Assembly: GCF_004798865.1 (NCBI RefSeq)
Contig: NW_025336480.1
Coordinates: 22,090,154 to 22,154,153, forward strand
Reading direction: 5' to 3'
Length of the DNA: 64,000 nucleotides
DNA from: Varanus komodoensis
Lineage: Eukaryota; Chordata; Lepidosauria; Squamata; Varanidae
The position numbers and the translations under genes were made by a program. The notes beneath the pieces were generated by a model, which was not told the DNA's origin, did not search any database, and was given only the letters and a program-made list of their open reading frames with translations. Shown in pieces: positions 46,038 through 58,149 of the stretch; positions within the stretch are counted from its first letter, which is position 1; the number at the start of each line of letters is the position of its first letter.

Positions 46038-47530
46038 GTTGAGTGTCTCTGCATTTTGGACGGAAGATCATAACCTCCCTGAAACTTCCTCTTTGGTTTC
46101 TGTTGTCATTGTTTTGCTCTTTGTTTTGATCTACCTTGGGTCTGTCTCTTGAGCTCTTTTTTATGACTTGATCTTGTGAGGCTTGATCTTTGCATTTCCC
46201 CCACTAGGGACTGACTTTTGGAGCCTGAGTTCTACATTCTCCCCCTTGGCTTGGATGACCCCTTGGTGGAGACCTTTCCTGTTCCTGCTCTCACCACCAC
46301 CAGTCCCAGTAGGCATCAGGGACTATAGCAGAGCCCATTAGTTCCCATATCAGAATTACACAGGAAGAGCATGTGCTTTGGACTTCCTCTCTATTGCTCC
46401 TATGAAACACCCAAAGCCACTCTTCCCCTTGGAATAGTTAAATTAGTCTAGCTTTTAAAGTGCTACATACCCTGCTGCCCAGGTGCACATCAAAGAATCT
46501 ATCATGGTCTGGGAAATTTTTTATTGAATACCTACTGTTCTTGCAAACACATGGACATTTGGTTTCCTAGATGGAGATGAAAAGCACTGGGATGGCATAG
46601 AGAAGAGCCATATCAAGAGCCAAGATTCTCTACAGGGCATCTCATAATGTTGGCATCTTTTTTCAAACACGTTCTCCCTTAATAGGAGCATATTTTAATT
46701 GTCAGCGTCTTTTCATTAAAATTCTTCCTGTATCTTGAAACTGAGATGGACAGCAGGCAGAAGAAATGAGGAGCAGAGGAGAACTGCAAAGCAGCTTTGA
46801 GGACAGAAAGGGGCACAGGACCCAGCTATGCCTGTAGGAGAACCTGTTGCTTTGCATGAGGAGCATTTTACTGCTGGTTTCCATCTTGGTTTAGTAGTCA
46901 AATCTATTCTGCAAAAGGAAAATGTATTAGTCCTAGCTGTAGATAAATACGACATCTCAGGTCTGGAGGAAAGAGAATTTTAAATGATGCCTGACTAGAA
47001 TCCCATGGACAAAAGACTAAAGGAAGGAGTGTGTCAATCCCTGAGGTGCCCATCAGGATGAAGCCAGAGGCATGAGACATGCAGAAGCGTGCCCCCCCCC
47101 CCAAATGCCACCATGATTCATAGCTTTAGCTTCCTGCAGACCTCTGCTGGAGTGTATTGTGAGTGTGCGGGGGGGGGGGGGGTCACTTTTTGAAAATCCA
47201 ATCCAACTGTATTGTGTAATGGAGTCCTGACAATAATAAAGTTACATATACAGAAAAGGGATGCAAAGAAGGCCAGGCAAATGGATGCCTTGGACACCTT
47301 TCTTTTCAGTACTGAGAAATAACTGCCTTCCCTATTATCCCCCCTTACAGAGTTAAAATCATTTCTGCAAAGAATAGTTGAGGTCTTCAATGGAGCATCA
47401 GTCAAAATCTTTTGTTAAGTGGAGCCAGTGTTAAGAACAGGTTCTACAAATGGGCATTAAAAATTCGTATATTTAGGAATGAGGACATTTAATTCACATA
47501 CTCTAGTCTGGATAGTTTATTATGATTAAT
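46038..47530. other. Unassigned sequence
   Basis: No gene. A C run lies at about 47091-47102 and a G run at about 47168-47181. Nothing else recognised. Confidence 0.45.
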
Positions 47531-47612
47531 TTGGAGCTAAGTAAGCCATCCTGGGTTCTTCAAAGGAGGGGAAAGGTAAGATATAAATGCAATGCCATAA
47601 TAATAATTTAAA
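47531..47612 (+). mobile_element. L2-type or SINE 3' tail
   Basis: 'agtaagccatcctgggttc', 'aggtaagatataaatgc' and 'aataataattt' are the closing words of an L2-type element or of its SINE. Confidence 0.6.
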
Positions 47613-47651
47613 AGATGAACTTTTGTTTTAGTATTTTCTTGTGAATTGGGA

Positions 47652-47767
47652 GAAAGGAAAGGAAAGGAAAGGAAAGGAAAGGAAAGGAAAGGAAAGGGAA
47701 GGGAAGGGAAGGGAAGGGAAGGGAAGGGAAGGGAAGGGAAGGGAAGGAAAGGAAAGGGAAGGAAAGA
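47652..47767. repeat. Two-phase (GGAAA)n / (GGGAA)n pentanucleotide repeat
   Basis: About nine GGAAA units are followed by about eleven GGGAA units, then a few GGAAA units. The block change suggests a point change that was then amplified. The purine-only strand could form triplex DNA. Confidence 0.95.
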
Positions 47768-48204
47768 GGTGGTATTTGTGGGTTATAAGAAAAGCAGATA
47801 TAGTAAGCAGATACATCGTATCTGATTTTTGTTTGTTCAGGCTAGACCTAATTTATCCATTAAAATTATCTTCCTCAATTTGTCACACAGATTCTAATAA
47901 GCTTATATCTAATATAAAAGCATGGTAAAGCTTTGCAATGGCTAAGTCAGAACTTTGGTCCTTGAATTGATTCCACCTAACAATAGTAGTGTTCAAATGG
48001 ACATAAATTAAGCAGTGGTTCTGCATTCGACCTGGAAGCCACATTCACAGTGTTCAAGATGCCTTCCAGGAGTATGTCTTTGTGGAGCCACTTCTTGTCA
48101 CTCAGACAGAGTGGAATGAAGATGGAGCATTTCCTGAGCTCACACCCATTTGGCAGAGGATAACGGGTCAGCTGAGCAGGTTTACACTCCCACAGGGACA
48201 TGCT
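47768..48204. other. Non-repetitive sequence
   Basis: 'acctaatttatccattaaaatt' type words and 'cataaattaagcagtgg' in repeat-free DNA; weak enhancer candidate. Confidence 0.3.
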
Positions 48205-48262
48205 TACCTGGAAGGAGGTCCCACTGAACTCACTGGGGCTTACTTCTGGGGAGTCATCTATA
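48205..48262. mobile_element. MITE fragment
   Basis: 'gtcccactgaactcactggg' and 'gcttacttctggggag' match the reptile MITE with 'agtcccattgaactcaatggg...cttacttctgagtag', also seen at 23787. Confidence 0.6.
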
Positions 48263-48339
48263 TAGGATGGCCTTGTTCAGATCTGATCCACCTCCTTTTC
48301 TTCATGCCTGTAAACTGCAGCTTCTATTCATCTGTCTCC

Positions 48340-48620
48340 TGTAAAATTGCTAGAAACTGGCGGAAAATGGTGAGGAGTGCAAAGAAAATAGGTAAATATA
48401 ATATCTGTACAGCTCTGTTCATGGATAGAAAACTTTTTTTTCCTGTAACAATTGTCAATTCCATTAACATGCATTGTATGTTGCTTCTAACAAATGTAAT
48501 TAGCTGCTGGAGGACAGGACAACATAAGGACAATGACCCCAAAACATGAATTAAAGGCGGGGAGAGTCAAAACTTTTCATCTGCCCATTTGTTTGGTGTT
48601 TTCCTTTATCTACAGATGTT
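48340..48620. promoter_or_regulatory. Candidate conserved non-coding element
   Basis: 'cctgtaacaattgtcaattcc', 'ttaacatgcattgtatg' and 'aaatgtaattagctgctgg' lie in repeat-free DNA. Function inferred. Confidence 0.3.
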
Positions 48621-49279
48621 CCCTCTACTGGGTCCAGGAAGTCTAAGGTAAACAAAACCAAAGACCAAAATTTTCACCGTTAATTGTTTCCTATAGGAAC
48701 AGAAGAAGCTGCACTGTTCCTTCCAGCTCGGTATTGTCAGCACTGACTGCCAACAGCCCCTCAGGGGCATTTCCTGGTCAGATGTGGAGCCACTAGCAGT
48801 TGCACCTGGGAGCTTCTACCTGGAGCACACGTGCTCAAGCCCTTGGACACTACTTTCCGATCCCTATCCAGGAAGCCAAGAGGTCTGCCTGGTGACTTCA
48901 GTATGAATGTCATTTGGGATACTCTTGGTCCTGCCAAAATTGTAGTGCCACACACAAAATGCCAGAGAGAAGGCACCTCTTGCCACTCCAGCTTGTTGGG
49001 CACCTCACCTAAGTTCACCTGGTATATTTTCCCCAGGGCAACTTTACACAGCTGCTTCCATGAGTCGTTTCTCCTGCGATCCCTTCCCGGTGGGGCTTGT
49101 ATCATATGCATGATACCTTGTCATGAAAACTGTTTCCTGATGCCCAGCCAGGGTTGCTTTCCCCTTTGGTCACGTGCACACCCTCTTTTGCTGCAGTGCC
49201 TGCTGTTGGGTTCAGCTGAATTTTGAGTCTGGCTCCAGCACTCTGCATTTTGCAGGAGATGACAAACGGGGCAGCCTGG
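48621..49279. other. Unassigned sequence with opposed frames
   Basis: A 131-codon plus frame (48831-49226) and a 116-codon minus frame (48761-49111) overlap. Neither shows a domain. An old retrocopy of an unrecognised gene cannot be excluded. Confidence 0.35.
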
Positions 49280-49745
49280 GCATGGTAAACTAGCAGATTT
49301 CACAGTTGGTCATGGATTAATGGGAAGCAACAACAAACACAAATGAAGTCATCCTGATTGTTATGAATGGTCCTCTGGTTGCCATCAAACAAAGGCTAAA
49401 GTGCAGCATAAAAGCATACCAATGAATACGATCTGCAAATGTCCGCTGAAACTACTGGAAGCTTTCATGACATTCAAAGAGACCCAGACCTCCCCCCACC
49501 CGCCCCGATTTGTACATTTCATCTGGCTGGGTGTGTGGCGATGACAGATGGGAAATCTGCCATTCTTTAACCTCTGTATACCACATTTCACAGAAAATTA
49601 CAGCAGGACAATATTTCCATGGCAGACAAAGAACCAAATGTTTTCTGTGAAGTTATGACACCATGATGCATGTGCAGATTTATCTACGCACTTTAAACGT
49701 TTATATAGCATGGGTAAACCGCATGGAAAATGCCTTTGAAAAATG
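49280..49745. promoter_or_regulatory. Candidate conserved non-coding element
   Basis: 'tcatggattaatgggaagc', 'atgaatacgatctgcaaatg', 'gatttatctacgcac' and 'tttaaacgtttatatagc' in repeat-free DNA, with CpGs kept in AT-rich words. Interrupted by a C-rich stretch near 49492. Function inferred. Confidence 0.33.
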
Positions 49746-50234
49746 AAGGTTTTAAAGTCAATCTTCATAGCTCATTCTTGCTGGTCCTGGTTTCCTTCAC
49801 TGCCCTTCCCTGTCCTCTCACGCTTACTACCACTTCTTCTGGAAAACTGTGATAAGCACAACAGAAAAGAGCATAAGGCTTGTCATAAAATGCCAGATGA
49901 TCCATCATCTCCTCTGTGGGTTTCCATTTTGCTTTCAGGTTGGCTACACTGGCCTTTGAGTCTTTGACTGCTTCTCTGTATTGCTAAATATGTCCCAGAA
50001 GATTATGCTGTTGTTCCAGGCAGTGTTTTCCATTTGTATGCCAAGTCCATGGAGATTCAGACCTCTTCCTTATAGATTCATCAAGTACATCTGATATAAC
50101 TCTCCCCATGACGATAGAATATAGATAACCATAGCAAGTCAGCAGTACAATCTGCACCTGGCCTCCTTCCTGGGCCACTCATGAGTCTCCAGCCATGGCT
50201 TGGTGAGCAGCCAATGGGCTTTCCGTCTCTCGGG
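49746..50234. other. Unassigned sequence
   Basis: Nothing recognised. Confidence 0.4.
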
Positions 50235-50600
50235 GCCTCAGGTTATGTATTTGTCTGCTGATTTGTTTATCGCATCTTTAATCTATTCAATACCCAATGT
50301 CCTCTGGGCAGATTGCAAACCATTATGAGAGTTAAATGCAAAACAAATAGAATATGCACAATAACAGATAACAAAGGAATATATAAACAGAGAGATAGGT
50401 AAAAAGAGCTGCAAAATCTAAAAACTAGATCTTTAACAAACCTGTGAGTAAAGAAAGCTCTTGACTTGGTGCTGAAATGATATCAGTGCAGGCACCAGGC
50501 AAACCTCCTTGAAGAGAACATTTCATTAAACAGGGAGCCACAACTGAGAAGGCCCCATCCCTTGTGGCCACTCACCTATCACTTTGTAGGTTCAAAAACC
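50235..50600 (-). mobile_element. L2-type LINE 3' region
   Basis: Inverted tail 'atgtcctctgggcagattgc', an A-rich untranslated part ('gcaaaacaaatagaatatgc'), 'gtaaagaaagctcttgacttgg', 'aaacctccttgaagagaac' and 'cacaactgagaaggcccc'. These words in this order form the 3' region of the same family as 57175-57620. Confidence 0.78.
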
Positions 50601-50744
50601 AAAAAAAAGAGGGTTCAAAATAGGAGGGTGATGCTGGCCTTGGTGTGCAAGGTGTGTTGTCAGCTGGAATGGGCAGGGCTTGGCCTGGCTCCTTCTTCTC
50701 TCATAGGTTGGTAGCAAGACAGAGCTGGAAGGCTGTCCTACCTG
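50601..50744. other. Unassigned sequence
   Basis: Short stretch between two LINE fragments, nothing recognised. Confidence 0.4.
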
Positions 50745-51367
50745 AGTCCAGCAAGGCTGTCAAGTACAGTGAGGCGAGGCTACTGTGGAAGACCATCTAC
50801 ACTTCTGGTCACTGCACTCCAGAACTGTAGAGCAGGAGGAGGTACAAGAAAGATAAAGGGGACAGAGTACTACCCTATAAAGGAAGGCCACACTATTTGG
50901 GATTCTTCAGCTAAGTGGAAACTTGAGTAAGGGGGAGATGTGAAAAGAACTTGTGGTGAGGAGAAAGTGACTAAAGGGAAGGGTTTCTCCCTCTCACATC
51001 CTAAAACTTTGGGTTATCTGATGAAGCTGAGATTCAGAAAAGGCTAACAGATGCAGCGTATGGTCAAACTATGGAATTTGCTGTCAGTAGGTATGGTAAT
51101 GGCTGCCAAAGCGGAGTGCTTTAAAAGAGAATTCAACAAAAGCATGGAAGATAAAACTATAAGTTGATGTTATTCTTCATGGATGCATGTTATCTCCAGA
51201 TCAGATGCACCATGCATGCCTCTGAATACCAATTGCCAAGGCACACAAATGGGAAGCACTCATGCGCTCAGGTGTCTTCCCACAGACAACTGCTTGGCCA
51301 CCCTGTGAAGAGAAAGTTGGACTAGATCGGTCTGGTTCTGCGCAGCCCACCTCTTGTCCTTATTCTC
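50745..51367 (+). mobile_element. CR1-type LINE 3' end
   Basis: 'tctggtcactgcactccag', 'ggtcaaactatggaatttgc', 'aatggctgccaaagcgg', 'tttaaaagagaattcaac', 'gatgcatgttatctcc' and 'gttggactagatcgg' follow in the order of the squamate CR1 3' region, ending near 'cttgtccttattctc'. 5' truncated, moderately diverged. Confidence 0.88.
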
Positions 51368-51879
51368 GCACCCCATTTGGCCCTGCCAGTCAACTCCCAC
51401 TTGCTGTAAAATGCCGTTGCTGGTACGTTCCCGAGCGGTTTACACAAAGAACGGCCTAATGGCCATGCTCTGTCCTAGCAATGAGGGCAGCACAAAAACT
51501 AAAGAAATGTGGGTTTTCATAACAGGAAGAAGAGCTGTAATGTTCTGTTTTGAATACATGCACAGTGAGAAAATGGCTACCTCTGCAACTTGAAAGCTAG
51601 AGCTGAACCGATCCTTTAAAACAAAGGCCCAGTCGGTCTCAGAAACCCATCAAAGGTACAAATATTCTTCTCAACAACTGGAAGTCCTTTTTTCCAGGGC
51701 TCTATTAAAAATGAACACTTGTCTATTAAAATAATACAACTCTGCTAATTCCCCCTCCCCCACCAAATTAACTCCAATCTGTTCAGAGGAAGAACATTTC
51801 AATATGTTTTTCCCTGACAGGTAGGAAATGAACTGCACACCATGAGCTATTGAATTCAGCTTTAACAGTATCAATAAAC
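51368..51879. other. Unassigned sequence
   Basis: No repeat or gene recognised. 51700-51870 is AT-rich. Confidence 0.4.
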
Positions 51880-53010
51880 ATTTCTGATTAAATTATGGAA
51901 TTGATTTTATAATTCTGACCATTATGTTTTTACATCAATATCATCATATGACAAGCAAATGTAGTTACTGCTTTCTTATTGATTGTGGGCCTGGCACTCC
52001 AAAGCGTTCATTGGACTATATTGCAAAATCAAACTTGATTTCCTGTGTATTACAGTAACTTTGGCTCATAACCCAATATGAAGAACCAAGGACAGATGGG
52101 CTATCCAGTTATTCAAAATATGTTTCCTTTAAACTGCTCTACCACTATCCCTCCCTTGGAAGCCAAGAGGCAAAAAGAGTTGCCAGGTTGTTTTAACAGT
52201 TTCGTGCAGGACCTGGCTCGCAAGCACACAATTATTTTCACATGTCAGACTTTAATCTCCCCATTTCAACAGCGATCAGCAATCTATCAAGCTTCTGCTG
52301 AGTAATACAAACACTATTTATTAACCAGAAGGAACAAAACATTATTTATAGCGCTCTCATTCACGCAATCGAATCAAAGCACACACACAGAAAGTTTCCA
52401 TGACTCAAGAGCATTATGCTCCATCTCACCCAGTCCACTCTATCAAAAATAATAGTTACACATTGGCCATTCCATTTCACCATAAGGTGTAATGTTCTGT
52501 TAAGAGAATGCATAATTCAAAGCCACCAGTGTTATTCTGATCCATGCATCAAATAAATCAAAGGTGCAACAGTGCTAGATATTTATGTCGGAGCAAGGGA
52601 AGAACAAGTCTGATCAGATTAGGGAAGTTTCAGTTACCAAACCTCTCTTCTCTCCACTGTTCCAATGTTGTTTTCAGAGTTTCTCCCATGTCAAACCCAT
52701 TACAAAGCTGGAGGTACCTGATTGATATTATAACCTAAACAAAGACGAACTGCCAATTGAGCCTATAAGCCACCTTGTCAGTTTCCAGCATTACCACATG
52801 CCTCCTCGAACACTGATATGTTACCTGGAGGTGTCTTTTCAAACCAGCGAGTCATGTTTCTTCCTGTGTAATTATATCAGCATCTGTTTCCAAAACCCAA
52901 CTAATCCTTTGGGCTTTGCGGGTCAGCTGAAGGCTTGCGCTCTGATCACGGGTGCTGGATTAATCTTTAATATTTGCAGAAGTATTTAGAGTCATAACAA
53001 GTATTTGCCT
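51880..53010. promoter_or_regulatory. Candidate conserved non-coding block
   Basis: The longest clearly repeat-free stretch in the right half. 'gaattgattttataattctg', 'cactatttattaaccag', 'cattatttatagcgctctc', 'cacgcaatcgaatcaaagc', 'catcaaataaatcaaagg' and 'tggattaatctttaatat' are enhancer-like words, with CpGs retained. No frame of note. Inference from texture and repeat exclusion. Confidence 0.38.
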
Positions 53011-53219
53011 TGACAAGCCCCACAGAAAATGAGAGCTGCTTCTTTCTAACACCATTTCTCTCCAAAACAAGCCACCTCTCAATACAGAGTTGACTGAAAG
53101 GTGTGAATTTATTGAGATTAAGACTTTTTAGTACAATGCATTGGATTTCAAAAAGAAAGCATCTTTCACATTTCAGCTACTGATTTGGGTGCTTAACTGG
53201 GATGCACATAATAGTGATG
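53011..53219. other. Unassigned sequence
   Basis: Nothing recognised. Confidence 0.4.
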
Positions 53220-53560
53220 AGGAACTGCAAGTTCATGGGCCAAATCCTGTCCATCTGGAGTCCCAATCTGGCCCACTCAAGGTTCCATGAATGACCATGG
53301 CCCCTTCTCTTGACCTACATTCCTTGTAACTCAACCACTAATCAGTGAGTGGCTTCCCAACTTTTGGGAAGTTGTACCCCATTCTTAAAACTGAGATGTC
53401 TCCCCTAATGGCTTAGCTACAGGCCATGGAAGCTTTAAGCTACAACATTCTACTTATTTTGAGTACCACCCATTTCACCTTTGGCTCCACTCCCTATGTT
53501 TTCAGCCACGTCTACTGCTGGGATGCGGATCCCAAGAGCTTCTCAATGGTTCTAATGGTG
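53220..53560. mobile_element. Possible DNA-transposon fragment
   Basis: 'gatgaggaactgcaagttc', 'gggccaaatcctgtcc', 'caatctggcccactc' and 'ttggctccactccc' recall the same loose family as 23041-23330. No ends found. Confidence 0.35.
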
Positions 53561-54558
53561 GGCTCCCCTTTCCCTTCCTTCCTTCCTTGCTTCCTTGTCC
53601 TTTCTTTTATTCATTCTGTCAGCAAGTCATTCATTTGTTCTTCTATTGCCATGTGTGTGTTTTGAGCAGGAAGGGGAGAATATTGGGAGGACATGACTGG
53701 GGAGGAAAGGATGACAGATGCGGTCTTTGTGTATGGTAAGTCTAATCTGCATCAGGGTCCTATGTGCTTACTCTAGAAGAAAGCAGAATTAGACACAGTG
53801 GTACATGCTACCTTTTTAAGCTAACATGTACTTTGACCCTCACTGGAACTAACTTTATCATGCAGGCTGATTTCCACTGATTTGAACTGAGCAAGCATAA
53901 TGGACATGTATATCACAGTTCAGTTTGGACAACAACTGGACAACTGGTAGTCTTGTTAACTGTTGTTTTTGGGGGAAGTTATGTCTGACTAAAATGCAAG
54001 TTCACATGGAATATACCAGCTATAGTGCTGCTATTTGTTTTAGATCCATGCATATCATAAGCCTGGGAATATACTAATTTTTGATCCTGGAATCAATAAT
54101 TAGTTGTTATATGTATACTTTATTTATTTACGTGGATATACAGTTTATTTTTATACTTCTGACAGTCTTGTGGAATAGGGGAAAAGGGGTTTTTATAGGG
54201 GTTCTCTGAGGAAATGCAGGTGCTTTAGATAAGGACTGTAGTTATATTCTGAATATACAACACTCAATTCTTACACTATACAAGGAAATCTATCCCTGAT
54301 GGATACTAGAGGGTCAGATTGGTCTATGAGGTTATGACCGAGATTTGCATTAACCTTGTAAACGTGGAAAGCATTTCTGCTATCAAGCACCCTGCACCCA
54401 CTAACAAGGCTTAACAAAATATTCCAAAACTATTTTAAACAGTAACAGAATTAATCCAGATCATTCAAACCAAGCAGTTAAAACTTCTGATCTCAAATTA
54501 ATATGTATAAAGGTATTTATAAATAAGAGGCATTTAAGGGTGTGGTCCTAACCACTCC
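53561..54558. other. Unassigned sequence
   Basis: A TTCC-rich run lies at 53573-53599. 54080-54140 is AT-rich. No gene. Confidence 0.45.
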
Positions 54559-54590
54559 ATGAGACTGATGGATGGATCCATCAGTCTCAT
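54559..54590. repeat. Perfect 15-bp hairpin with 2-nt spacer
   Basis: ATGAGACTGATGGAT (54559-54573), GG, then the exact reverse complement (54576-54590). The arms contain AGACTGATGGA and its complement, which are not simple sequence. Confidence 0.92.
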
Positions 54591-56229
54591 CTCACTACTA
54601 GGATGTTGAGGTCAGGCTTGTTCTATCCTGGTTGTGATTTTAAATAAATGAATGAAAAATGAATAAATAATGATCAACTTTATTGAAATCTGTATGCATT
54701 TTTCATGTTGTACATATACACATTTTCACTAAAGCATGCTTTGGCTGCATTTTGGAAAGGTAAACATTTTTATTTTTGCATTTTTCAAATGTGTTCATGT
54801 TGTCTGGGGCATTTTTGTGTCTTTGCTAGCTTGCTTCTGCACTTTATGAAGTACAGCAAAGCTTTGACATGTTCTGTTCTCTAACCACAAACTGTGTCTG
54901 AGATATGTGAATCAGGTAAATTGGTTAAAAAATGCGCAGGTAGTTCATGGAGAGAGGTGCTTCTTTGAGGGACTTTCCATGGATGGAAAGCTTTGGATCC
55001 ACTGAAGCCAAAGTCCTTTTGTTTGCTTGAGAAGCCTGCAGCTACAACCAGCCTGAACTAGGGGTGCTCAGAGAAGGAGCCCCCAGAATGTCTTGGCCAA
55101 TGTGATCAGGCTTTGGATGTCAGGGATAATTGCCCCCTTCACTTGCCACCCACCAACAAGTCGTGTGCCTGGTCCTGACTATGGTGCCACAAAGTGTATG
55201 GCAACTAAGGAGCAAGTTTCAAAGCTTCCCCTGCCCTTAATGTCAGTGGGCCAGTGGACTGACTCCACAAAGAATAACACACACACCCACACACACACAA
55301 ACATATATGGGCATCTTGTATTGGAATGATCTGAACAGCTCCAGGATATAAAGAAATTGTGAGAACAAATGAAGAGCAGAGAGGAAAGAGCTTGCAAGTG
55401 GAAGAAAGGAACAAAACCCAACCAACCACCAAGTAGTCGTCCAAACAAGGAAATGGCCCATATGATAGACCTGCAGTTGAGAAAAAAAGATTAAAATTGC
55501 CTGTTGATACTGATGGCATAGATATATATAGATGATATAGATAGATTTAGATATAGATAGATGAAGCTGATAACAATAAAAAATGAAATAGTGAGCTTTT
55601 GGAATGAAGAGTAGGAAATGGAATCTTGAAATAGCCTAAATTATTACACAATAACCTTTGGCTATTTCTGTGATGACTCTCCAAAATACACTGACCTTTA
55701 TAATTTTTAGTGTAAAAGTTTGCTATATGACTTCCTTTTCTACACACATGCACTCATGCACACACATAAAACATTTCATATCTGCAAACTGCATTTGTAG
55801 CTGCTGCTCAAAATATGAACAATCAAGTGGCAAAAGGTTGGAGAATTAGTGGATCTCTTTGCATAGAAGGCCAAACCATGGCTTGGCTGTTGCTGGCCCA
55901 CTGTTGGGTTCCCACTTCCCCTTGACTGCTCTTTGCTTCCTTGCTTACACAAAGCATAATTTTCTTTGAACTTTGAGCTAAATAGGTCTACAACTGCCAC
56001 TGTTTCTGCCAGTGGTAGACCTCAAAGTGGGCCACTTTGGGATCCGAGTAGGAGGCAACCTTAGATCTGCTGGATCCAAAGGCTCTTTGACCACCTGAGA
56101 AGTCCCGGAATCAGTCCAGTTAATGCTGGTAGCCTGCAGGTGGCACCAGTAATTCCCACACTCACTACCATAGGAAGCCCAGAGGAAACAAGGATGGGAA
56201 ATAAAGGATCAACAGGAGTAAGATTAGGC
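54591..56229. other. Unassigned sequence with small simple repeats
   Basis: (CA)n-type run at about 55277-55300; GATA/ATAG-type run at 55519-55562. Overlapping frames at 55179-55519 come from these repeats. No gene or repeat family recognised. Confidence 0.45.
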
Positions 56230-56250
56230 AAAAAAAAAAAAAAAAAAAAA
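56230..56250. repeat. A21 run
   Basis: Twenty-one consecutive A. No retrocopied gene is recognised upstream. Confidence 0.95.
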
Positions 56251-56639
56251 CTGCTCCTCCACCGTCTGCCCTGCCCAGCTTGCAGGGCATTGGTCATCAC
56301 TCATCTGTATCCCTCACTTCCAAGTAGGATTGCTCTGCCAATAGGAGCCCAGATATGGGCTATTATAGAGGCATACAAAGCAAAATAATAAATAAATCAG
56401 AATGCTTTACAGCTCTGCATTCATCGCTGGAGGTGTAAAATTCCAGAGTCTGCCAAAATTTCCTTCCCTTTGGGCATGGGTGCTCACCTGCAATGGTGTT
56501 TCACAGATTCCTTCCTCTATCCCCAGTTCACTATTTGCCTTTCCAGAATCTTCACAATCAGTCAGCACTGCCCATGTACAACCTTTGGATGTTGAGATGA
56601 ATGTTTACCACCTGGATTTTCTTCCTTTAAGAAATCTTT
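56251..56639. other. Unassigned sequence
   Basis: Nothing recognised. Confidence 0.4.
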
Positions 56640-57165
56640 GAAAAGAAAAAAAAATAGAGGGAGGTGAGCTTAGGAGCTCATAAATAAGCTATTAAAAGTA
56701 TCGGTCTCAGAAGACAGCATATTAATTGCCCAGAAAAGTCATTAAATTTATGCCATGAATTTAGAAAAGTGTTTGACCAAAGGTGCCGCCTCTTGTTTAT
56801 TATTAATATTAGCATGAAGTTCAGTTAATCACATTTTAATTTCCTGATGCTTTCCCCTCCTCTCCTGAAACTTAATTTGTTTCATAGACATAAAATTGCT
56901 TGCCTTCCATGAGTTCTTACGTACTCTCACAAACAATTTATTTGAGTCAGATTAAGAAGAAGGAAAAAAAAAAAAACACAACCCTTTCTCTCATCTGTTG
57001 ATTGGCTATAGTCCCAAATGGAAAAGATCTGGTTGGTGTGGTACTTCTTCTCATTCTCAGTGCATTGTAGAAGTCATCAATTATTAGAAATAAGGAAGAT
57101 GTAAACCTATTCCTGTACTGTATATATTTCTTCTTCCAAAAGCCCACGCAAGTTTGGGAAATGCT
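56640..57165. promoter_or_regulatory. Candidate conserved non-coding block
   Basis: 'gctcataaataagctatt', 'agcatattaattgccc', 'gtcattaaatttatgcc', 'tattattaatattagc' and 'cagttaatcacattttaat' stand in repeat-free DNA. A short A run at about 56961-56974 splits it. Confidence 0.35.
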
Positions 57166-57174
57166 TGTTTCTTT

Positions 57175-57620
57175 GTGACATTTATAAGACTATAATAAAA
57201 AGTTTCTCAGGGCTGCTTAACATAAAATAAAAACCAATTAAAAATACATTAACAAGCCATCAAATACACCACAGCATAGAACTTCAACAAAACACAAGAG
57301 AAGATAATTAAAACAGCATTGGGTAAAACAGTTTATAGCAACTAAAATAGATTGCAAAGGCCTGGGAAAATTAAAAGGACTTTGCTTGGTACCAACAAGA
57401 CAACAAAGTAGGTGTCTGATGAACTTTTAGGGCATTCCACCACCAAGAAGATGGCTTTGCAACTAGCCATGTGCTGCAGCTCACCTGGCGGAAGCACAAA
57501 AGAATAGGCTCTTAAGATCCCAGTGAGAACAAGGCGGAAAGTCAGCCCTTCAAAGATCTTGAGCCCAAGATATGAAGGTCAAATTTTTATTTATTTTGTA
57601 CCAGAAGTGGTCCTTGCAAC
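57175..57620 (-). mobile_element. L2-type LINE 3' region
   Basis: 'tctcagggctgcttaac', 'aaaataaaaaccaatt', 'ttaaaacagcattgggtaaaac', 'gcaaaggcctgggaaaatt', 'gactttgcttggtaccaac', 'gggcattccaccacc' and 'gtcagcccttcaaag' reproduce the inverted 3' region of the reptile family in order. The copy is fairly well preserved and 5' truncated. Confidence 0.85.
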
Positions 57621-58149
57621 TAGCAATTTGAAAAATGGTATACAAGCCAGTGAGTCAATCCATTTATATAAAATTCTTTCTAGACTGCCTTTAAGGGTGT
57701 AGCATTCTCCTAAAGATGACAAAACAACAGAATGATGTGTTTGTATCCATCTCAGGAACCCGTTTCACAGCAGCCCTGTTCCAGATGAACCAAACTGAAT
57801 ACATTCCAAAACATTCACATTGACAAACCCATGTACGACACATTGGAGCAATCCAAGATGTATGAGAATTTCACTTAAGTTGATTTCACGTAAGAAGTTG
57901 TCCCATTTGTATCCCTGAAAGAGAGTACATGAGCTTGTCTGCTTGTTTGCTTTTGAGAAAAGCCTACATATTCCTGAGCTTGCAATCATGTTTGCAAAAT
58001 ATGTTCAGTAGAAAAACGAATTTTCTCCTTGGTAGTTCTTTCTTAGTTATCTTTACTGAAACTTGATCTTGAAAATACAATGTGGGTGTACTGCTAAGAA
58101 ACTAGAATACTTTTCTTTTAATAGGCAATTGAGTTCTCTCATTCTGGGC
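57621..58149. other. Unassigned sequence
   Basis: Repeat-free, no gene. 'ttgatttcacgtaagaag' and neighbours could be conserved. Confidence 0.35.

Noticed and set aside
48761-49226. Opposed frames of 116 and 131 codons, possibly an old retrocopy
   Set aside because: Neither translation matches a family I know, and no poly-A tail or target duplication is visible.
56230-56250. Poly-A run as the tail of a processed pseudogene
   Set aside because: No gene-like sequence upstream and no target duplication seen.
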